Below, piece after piece: positions 56,576 to 64,000 of a stretch of DNA of 64,000 nucleotides; the stretch's first letter is position 1; each line of letters begins with the position of its first letter. Below the pieces are notes generated by a model. It worked only from the letters and a program-made list of their open reading frames with translations. It ran no database searches and had not been told where the DNA came from. This DNA is from Pseudomonas thermotolerans DSM 14292 (GTDB lineage Bacteria; Pseudomonadota; Gammaproteobacteria; Pseudomonadales; Pseudomonadaceae): contig NZ_KB822612.1 of NCBI RefSeq assembly GCF_000364625.1, positions 1-64,000 of the forward strand, written 5' to 3'. The position numbers and the translations under genes were made by a program.

Positions 56576-57508
56576 TCAACGGCCGAGCAGACGGGCCAGG
56601 CCGTCACGGATCGAGGTCGGTTCGGCGAACGCGAAGCGCTCCAGCAGACGGCGATTGTCGGCCCGCGAGTGCCGGATGTCGCCCGGCCGCGCCTCGGCAT
56701 GGCGCACCTCGGGCAGGCCGCCGAGCACCTCGCGGATCGCTCCCAGCAGTTGGTTGAGGCTGGTGGCGCGGTTCAGACCGACGTTCACCGCCCCCGCCGC
56801 TACCTGCGGCAGCTCCACGGCCTGCACCAGCACCTTGACCAGATCGCCGACATACACGAAGTCGCGGGTCTGCTCGCCGTCGCCGAACACCGTGATCGGC
56901 GTGCCGGCCAGGGCCCGTTCGGTGAAGATGCTGATCACCCCCGAATAGGGCGAGGACGGATCCTGGCGCGGGCCGAAGATGTTGAAGAAGCGGAACACCG
57001 CCGGCTCCAGCCCATGCTGGCGACGGTAGAAGTCCAGATAGTGCTCGCTGGCCAGCTTGTCCGCAGCGTAGGGAGTCAGCGGTGCCTTGGGGGTATCCTC
57101 GTCGATCGCCTGGCCTTCGCCGTTGTTGCCGTAGACCGCGGCGCTGGAGGCGAACAGCACACGGCGCACGCCCGCCTCGCGCATCGCCTCGCAGACGTTG
57201 AGGGTGCCGATGAAATTGCTCTGGTGGGTGGCCACCGGGTCGTCCACCGAGGCCTGCACCGAGGCCACCGCCGCCAAGTGCGCCACCGCCCGGCAGCCAG
57301 CCACCGCGCGACGCACCAGTGCGGCGTCGGCAACGTCTCCCTCGATCAGCTCCAGGCGCGGGTTGTCCAGGGGCAGATTGGCCCGCTTGCCGGTAGACAG
57401 GTTGTCCAGTACCCGTACCGCATATCCCCTCGCAAGAAGGGCATCGACCAGATGCGAACCAATGAAGCCAGCGCCGCCGGTAACCAAGACAGGGCTTGAG
57501 TGTTCCAT
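56576..57508 (-). CDS. NAD-dependent sugar epimerase/dehydratase
   Basis: A 310-residue extended SDR. The cofactor site is VTGGAGFIGSHLVDALL, and the catalytic YxxxK is in TPYAADKLASEHY, with FRFFNIFGPRQDP after it. It is of the UDP-glucose/GlcNAc 4-epimerase kind; the exact sugar cannot be told from sequence. ATG 57508 has GGAG seven bases upstream. It follows the reductase gene by 33 bp, and the two are likely co-transcribed, perhaps for surface polysaccharide. Confidence 0.9.
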   Translation of the reverse strand: MEHSSPVLVTGGAGFIGSHLVDALLARGYAVRVLDNLSTGKRANLPLDNPRLELIEGDVADAALVRRAVAGCRAVAHLAAVASVQASVDDPVATHQSNFIGTLNVCEAMREAGVRRVLFASSAAVYGNNGEGQAIDEDTPKAPLTPYAADKLASEHYLDFYRRQHGLEPAVFRFFNIFGPRQDPSSPYSGVISIFTERALAGTPITVFGDGEQTRDFVYVGDLVKVLVQAVELPQVAAGAVNVGLNRATSLNQLLGAIREVLGGLPEVRHAEARPGDIRHSRADNRRLLERFAFAEPTSIRDGLARLLGR

Positions 57509-57541
57509 CACGTTTCTCCAGGAATGACCGCCGAATGCCGC

Positions 57542-58426
57542 TCAGGCATGGCGGTAGTAGCGCTCCAGCACGGCCGGCAGGCCGGCGCGCCAGGCTCGGG
57601 GCTTGATGCCGAAGGTGTTGAGTATTTTCCTGCAAGCGAGCACCGCGTGCTGCGGTTCCTCGGCGGCATCCGGACGAGCGGCGTGAGGCTGTGGGAGCAC
57701 CTCGTCGACCAGCGCTGGGCGGTAGGTACGGGCCGCTTCAATGATCGCCTGGCCGAGCGCCAGCGCGGTGGTCGCCTCGTGGCCGCCGTAATGATAGGTG
57801 CCCCACAGAGGAGCCTCGCAGTCCAGCTGCTTGAGCACGGCGATCAGCACCCGTGCGGCGTCGTCCACCGGGGTCGGATTGCCGCGCCGGTCGTCGGCGA
57901 GGCGCAGCTCCGCGTGGCGCTCGGCACGCTTGAGGAAGCGGTCGATCAACCCGCCGGGGCTTTCATCGAGCAGCCAGCCGAAACGCACCAGCACATGCCG
58001 CGGACAGGCCGCGCGGACGCTCTGCTCGACTCGCCAGAGCGCCTGGCCACGCAGGCCGAGAGGGATCTGCTCGTCCTTCTCGCTGTAGGCGGTGGCGCGC
58101 GCGCCGTCGAACACGCGATAGCTGGAGGGTTGCAGGAGGATGATGCCGTGATGCTGGCAGAGTTCGGCCAGACGTTCCACGGCGCGTTCCTGGGTAGCCA
58201 GGCGTTCCTCGCTCACCGCCTCGGCCTGGAACCAGTCGAAGTAGTAGGCCAGGTTGATCAGCGCATCCGGCCGGGTATCGTCGAGCAGCCGGGTCAGGCT
58301 CGCCGCATCCCAGCCGCCGTCCGGCGGGCGAGGCGCGAGGAAGCCGATGTCCTCCTCTGCCCCCTGATGCAGCAGGGCCTGCCCCAAGGCGTTGCCGCCC
58401 CCCAGTAGTAACAACCGCATTCGCAT
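57542..58426 (-). CDS. RmlD-like SDR sugar reductase
   Basis: A 294-residue protein with an N-terminal Rossmann motif MRLLLLGGGNALGQALL and the RmlD pattern (INLAYYFDWFQAE, SYRVFDGARATAYSEKDEQIP). The catalytic YxxxK of active reductases is not evident: the place reads SYRVFDGARATAY, so catalysis is uncertain. ATG 58426 is used; a second ATG two codons later is equally possible. The 260 bp upstream, toward ssb, hold a terminator and no gene. Confidence 0.82.
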   Translation of the reverse strand: MRMRLLLLGGGNALGQALLHQGAEEDIGFLAPRPPDGGWDAASLTRLLDDTRPDALINLAYYFDWFQAEAVSEERLATQERAVERLAELCQHHGIILLQPSSYRVFDGARATAYSEKDEQIPLGLRGQALWRVEQSVRAACPRHVLVRFGWLLDESPGGLIDRFLKRAERHAELRLADDRRGNPTPVDDAARVLIAVLKQLDCEAPLWGTYHYGGHEATTALALGQAIIEAARTYRPALVDEVLPQPHAARPDAAEEPQHAVLACRKILNTFGIKPRAWRAGLPAVLERYYRHA

Positions 58427-58628
58427 GATTGGTCTGGAAACCCACCGATAAGCACGAGAGTTGGCTCCGAACGGAGCAGAAGCGACATTCTGCGGCTTTT
58501 CGGCCCCGTACGTCACTATAGCGTGCGGCACTTCGCCTCGGCGCCGAAGTCACGCAGTGGGTTGACGGTCAGGCCGGCTCGGTGGTCACCGAGCGCGGTG
58601 CAGGCGGAAAGGGCCTAGTCCGAAACGA

Positions 58629-58654
58629 CAACGGCCAGCATGAGCTGGCCGTTG
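58629..58654 (-). terminator. ssb terminator-like hairpin
   Basis: CAACGGCCAGC and GCTGGCCGTTG form an 11-bp stem with a four-base loop, 33 bp after the ssb stop. The following minus-strand sequence TCGTTTCGG has only a short T-run, so termination may be partial. Confidence 0.65.
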
Positions 58655-58686
58655 CTTAGCCTGCGCCGGCGACGATGGCGCTGCGA

Positions 58687-59169
58687 TTAGAACGGAATGT
58701 CGTCGTCGAAGCTGTCGTAGTCGGCCGCTGGTTGCGGCGCCGGCTGAGCCTGCGGGGCCGGGCGCGGGGCGGACTGCTGCGGAGCCGGGCGCGGCTGACG
58801 CGGCGCGGCATCGTCGCCGGAGTTGCGGCTGCCGAGCAGCTGCATCTGGCCGTTCATGTCCACCACGATCTCGGTGGTGTAGCGGTCCTGGCCGTCCTGA
58901 CCGGTCCACTTGCGGGTCTGCAGGCGACCCTCGACGTAGACCTGAGACCCCTTGCGCAGGTATTCGCCGGCGATCTCCGCGAGCTTGCCGAAGAACACCA
59001 CGCGATGCCACTCGGTGCGCTCCTGCTTCTGCCCGGTCTGCTTGTCGGTCCAGCTGTCGCTGGTGGCCAGGGTGATGTTGGTCACCGCATTGCCGTTGGG
59101 CAGGTAGCGGGTTTCCGGGTCGCCACCGACGTTGCCGAGCAAAATGACTTTGTTAACCCCTCGGGCCAT
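58687..59169 (-). CDS. ssb: single-stranded DNA-binding protein
   Basis: A 160-residue protein with an OB fold (about 1-110): [21 protein letters not shown], cited as ARGVNKV to ETRY, and [16 protein letters not shown] Pro- and Gln-rich linker leads to the acidic tip [11 protein letters not shown] that recruits partner proteins. ATG 59169 fixes the N-terminus. It lies 17 bp after the MFS gene, as in P. aeruginosa, and may share its transcript. No LexA-type box is seen nearby. Confidence 0.96.
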   Translation of the reverse strand: MARGVNKVILLGNVGGDPETRYLPNGNAVTNITLATSDSWTDKQTGQKQERTEWHRVVFFGKLAEIAGEYLRKGSQVYVEGRLQTRKWTGQDGQDRYTTEIVVDMNGQMQLLGSRNSGDDAAPRQPRPAPQQSAPRPAPQAQPAPQPAADYDSFDDDIPF

Positions 59170-59186
59170 AAACGTTCTCCTAGGCT

Positions 59187-60572
59187 TCAGCACGCCGGCG
59201 CGGCATTGATCGCGCACTCGATGGACGTGCGGTCCAATTGTTCAGAATCCACTTTGATGTACAGCGCGGCTTCCTCGGCCACCACCATGGCATCCGCCAC
59301 GCCGGGCAGTTTCAGCAGGCGCTCGGCCAGCCCGGCATCCCGCAGCGCGGAGGGCGGCAGGGGGAAACGCAGACTGGTCACATACGGCGGTTCTCGCATG
59401 GTAACAGCAAATCCCAGCCACAGTGCACAGAGCACCGCACATCCCAGGAATACCGCCGACAGACCGCCCTGCTGGAGCAGCCAGCCGCCGAGAATCCCAC
59501 CCAGGGCCGCGCCCAGGAACTGGCTGGTGGCGTATACGCCCATGGCCGTGCCCTTACCGCCGGCCGGCGCTACCTTGCTGACCAGCGAGGGCAGCGAGGC
59601 CTCGAGCAGGTTGAACACGGTAAAGAACAGCACGGTGGCCGGCAGCAGGGTGCCCAGGCTGCCGCCGAAGGCCCAGAAGAACAGCTCGCAGAGCAGCAAC
59701 ATCGCCACGGCGCCGCCCAACACCTGCTTCATGCGGCGCTTCTTCTCGCCATAGATGATGAACGGCACCATGCCGAAGAAGCCGATCAGCAGCGCGGTCA
59801 GGTACACCCACCAGTGCTGCTCCCTGGGCAGCCCGGCGTTCTCCACCAGGCTCAGCGGCAGGGCCACGAAGCTGGCCATCAGCACCGCGTGGAGAACGAA
59901 GATGCCAGCGTCCAGGCGCAGCAGCTCCGGATGGCGCAGAGTCGGCCAGAGCACCGCGCCAGCCACTCCGGACTCGCGGTGCTGCAACGGGCCGGCGGCG
60001 CGCGGCACCACCAGGGCAACCACGGCGATGCCCAACAGCGCCATGCCGGCGGTGACCCAGAACAGCCCGGGCAGACCGAAGGCACGGGTCAACAGCGGAC
60101 CGGCGACCATGGCCACGGCGAACGACAGGCCGATGCTCATGCCGATCATCGCCATCGCCTTGGTGCGGTGCTGCTCGCGGGTCAGGTCGGACAGCAGCGC
60201 CATTACCGCCGCGGAGATCGCCCCCGCGCCCTGCAGGATGCGCCCGGCGATCACTCCCCAGATGGAGTCGGCCTGGGCCGCCAGCGCCGCGCCGGCAGCG
60301 AACACCAGCAGGCCGGCATAGATCACCGGACGCCGGCCGATGCGGTCGGAGAGCATGCCGAAGGGGATCTGTAGCACCGCCTGGGTCAACCCATAGGCAC
60401 CGATGGCCAGGCCAATCAGCGCCGGCGTGGCGCCGGCCAGGTCCATTCCGTAGGTAGCCAGTACCGGCAGCACCATGAACATGCCGAGCATGCGGAAGGC
60501 GAACACCAGCGCCAGGCCTCCGGCGGCCCGAGTCTCGCGGCCGCTCATGCGCTCGTTGTGCGGATCGTGCAT
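59187..60572 (-). CDS. MFS transporter, YajR-like, with C-terminal ferredoxin-fold domain
   Basis: A 461-residue major facilitator with about 12 membrane segments (residues about 18-395). The loop 2-3 motif [14 protein letters not shown] is present. The last ~65 residues, from [15 protein letters not shown] to the end, are soluble and have the beta-alpha-beta pattern of a heavy-metal-associated-like domain ([20 protein letters not shown]) but no CxxC. E. coli YajR has a similar YAM domain. ATG 60572 is chosen; one at 60548 is also possible. Substrate unknown. It is divergent from uvrA. Confidence 0.88.
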   Translation of the reverse strand: MHDPHNERMSGRETRAAGGLALVFAFRMLGMFMVLPVLATYGMDLAGATPALIGLAIGAYGLTQAVLQIPFGMLSDRIGRRPVIYAGLLVFAAGAALAAQADSIWGVIAGRILQGAGAISAAVMALLSDLTREQHRTKAMAMIGMSIGLSFAVAMVAGPLLTRAFGLPGLFWVTAGMALLGIAVVALVVPRAAGPLQHRESGVAGAVLWPTLRHPELLRLDAGIFVLHAVLMASFVALPLSLVENAGLPREQHWWVYLTALLIGFFGMVPFIIYGEKKRRMKQVLGGAVAMLLLCELFFWAFGGSLGTLLPATVLFFTVFNLLEASLPSLVSKVAPAGGKGTAMGVYATSQFLGAALGGILGGWLLQQGGLSAVFLGCAVLCALWLGFAVTMREPPYVTSLRFPLPPSALRDAGLAERLLKLPGVADAMVVAEEAALYIKVDSEQLDRTSIECAINAAPAC

Positions 60573-60644
60573 GGAAATAACGCCCCTTCGAAAACAGCCG
60601 GCGATTCTAGCAGCCCGCCCCCGCGCCGGCACGGTCTTCCCACT

Positions 60645-60674
60645 TTGCCGCTGCCTGCCGGGCAACCTTATACT
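60645..60674 (+). promoter_or_regulatory. candidate uvrA promoter
   Basis: TTGCCG (60645-60650) and TATACT (60669-60674) at 18-bp spacing, 35 bp before the start. No CTG-N10-CAG LexA operator is present in the 136-bp intergenic region. Confidence 0.6.
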
Positions 60675-60708
60675 TCGTGGTTTTCCGCCCGCCAGCTGCG
60701 AGGCCTCC

Positions 60709-63543
<2,835 letters not shown>

Positions 63544-63561
63544 GCCGGCCGTCGGCCACCA

Positions 63562-63593
63562 AAAAAGCCAGAGCGAATCCGCCCTGGCTTTTT
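63562..63593. terminator. bidirectional terminator between uvrA and bfr
   Basis: AAAAAGCCAG and CTGGCTTTTT pair across a 12-base loop, with A and T tracts on both sides. It serves the convergent uvrA and bacterioferritin genes. Confidence 0.9.
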
Positions 63594-63618
63594 GGCTTGC
63601 AGGAGCAGCAAACGCTGC

Positions 63619-64000
63619 CTACATCTGACTTTGCAGGTAATTCTCCAGGCCGAGCTTGTCGATCAGCCGCAGCTGGGTTTCCAGCCAGTAGGCATGATCC
63701 TCCTCGGTGTCCTTCAACTGTGCCAGCAGGATGTCGCGGGACTGGTAGTCCTGGTGCCGCTCGCACAGCTCGATGCCCTTGCGCAGCGCCTCGCGCACCT
63801 CGTACTCCACAGCCAGGTCCAGTTTCAGCGCTTCGGGCACGGTCTGCCCGAAGGTGAAGGGCTTGGGCACCATGTCCGGGATGCCCTCGAGGAAAATGAT
63901 CCGGCGCAGCAGCGCGTCGGCGTGCTGGGTCTCCTCCTCCATCTCGTGGTTGATCCGCTCGTAGAGCTTGCTCAGGCCCCAGTCCTCGTACAGTCGCGAG
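63619..64000 (-). CDS. bfr: bacterioferritin, 3' part
   Basis: The last 127 residues of a bacterioferritin are present; the 5' end lies beyond 64000. Ferroxidase ligands are seen in [17 protein letters not shown] and [13 protein letters not shown]. The frame continues to the window edge ([19 protein letters not shown]), so the ATG at 63942 within it is not the start. The end [10 protein letters not shown] is typical. The heme-ligating Met (near residue 52) is not in the HEMEEE context alone and lies at or close to that Met. It converges on uvrA, as bfrA does in P. aeruginosa. Confidence 0.92.
   Translation of the reverse strand, partial: SRLYEDWGLSKLYERINHEMEEETQHADALLRRIIFLEGIPDMVPKPFTFGQTVPEALKLDLAVEYEVREALRKGIELCERHQDYQSRDILLAQLKDTEEDHAYWLETQLRLIDKLGLENYLQSQM

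Noticed and set aside
60573..60708. Possible LexA operator before uvrA
   Set aside because: No CTG-N10-CAG with the right spacing was found.

Overview
The window is chromosomal DNA of a high-GC gammaproteobacterium, almost certainly Pseudomonas in the broad sense. The evidence is gene order: pilS-pilR, the fimT-fimU-pilVWXY1E minor pilin cluster, ispH-fkpB-lspA-ileS-ribF-murJ, rpsT, proB-obg-rpmA-rplU/ispB, the rib-nusB-thiL-pgpA operon, the Zur-linked zrgA cluster, an oprG-like ompW gene and ssb/uvrA/bfr all follow arrangements familiar from P. aeruginosa and relatives. I recognise these from memory of the families, not from a database search, so I do not name a species.

Layout. 1-333: the end of an IS5-family element sitting inside the start of a tyrosine-recombinase-like gene, probably the edge of an accessory island. 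440-7562: a zinc-ribbon membrane protein, glutamine-dependent NAD synthetase, a small PP0621-type protein, the PilS/PilR two-component system and glycine oxidase ThiO. 7651-15206: type IV minor pilins and the tip adhesin PilY1. 15250-28144: mostly housekeeping genes (isoprenoid, lipoprotein processing, flavin, translation, peptidoglycan, proline, ribosome assembly). 28285-33588: a Fur-box gene, an FKBP isomerase, a Lon-like protease and a DksA-like protein. 33743-39092: a DUF4105 protein, then xseB-ispA-dxs. 39508-43542: a cobalamin riboswitch with btuB, converging on btuF and ribA. 43705-49876: a minus-strand block from an FMN riboswitch through ribE-ribBA-ribH-nusB-thiL-pgpA to two periplasmic proteins. 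50050-55633: lipoprotein, methyltransferase, CnoX, and a Zur-box operon (zrgA, ABC ATPase, permease, DUF3299). 55685-64000: Anr-box oprG, two sugar-epimerase-type genes, ssb, a YajR-like MFS transporter, uvrA and the 3' part of a bacterioferritin gene.

Regulation is the richest layer: two riboswitches, Fur, Zur and Anr boxes, several clear terminators, and three places where a hairpin appears to cover a ribosome binding site (btuB, the Fur-box gene, and a short leader ORF in front of ribE). The leader ORF between the FMN riboswitch and ribE, the Fur-box gene with a hairpin at each end, and the IS5-interrupted integrase are the observations I would follow first. Two intergenic stretches (36816-37208 and 39093-39507) look like decayed genes. 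I found no tRNA, rRNA or CRISPR array.
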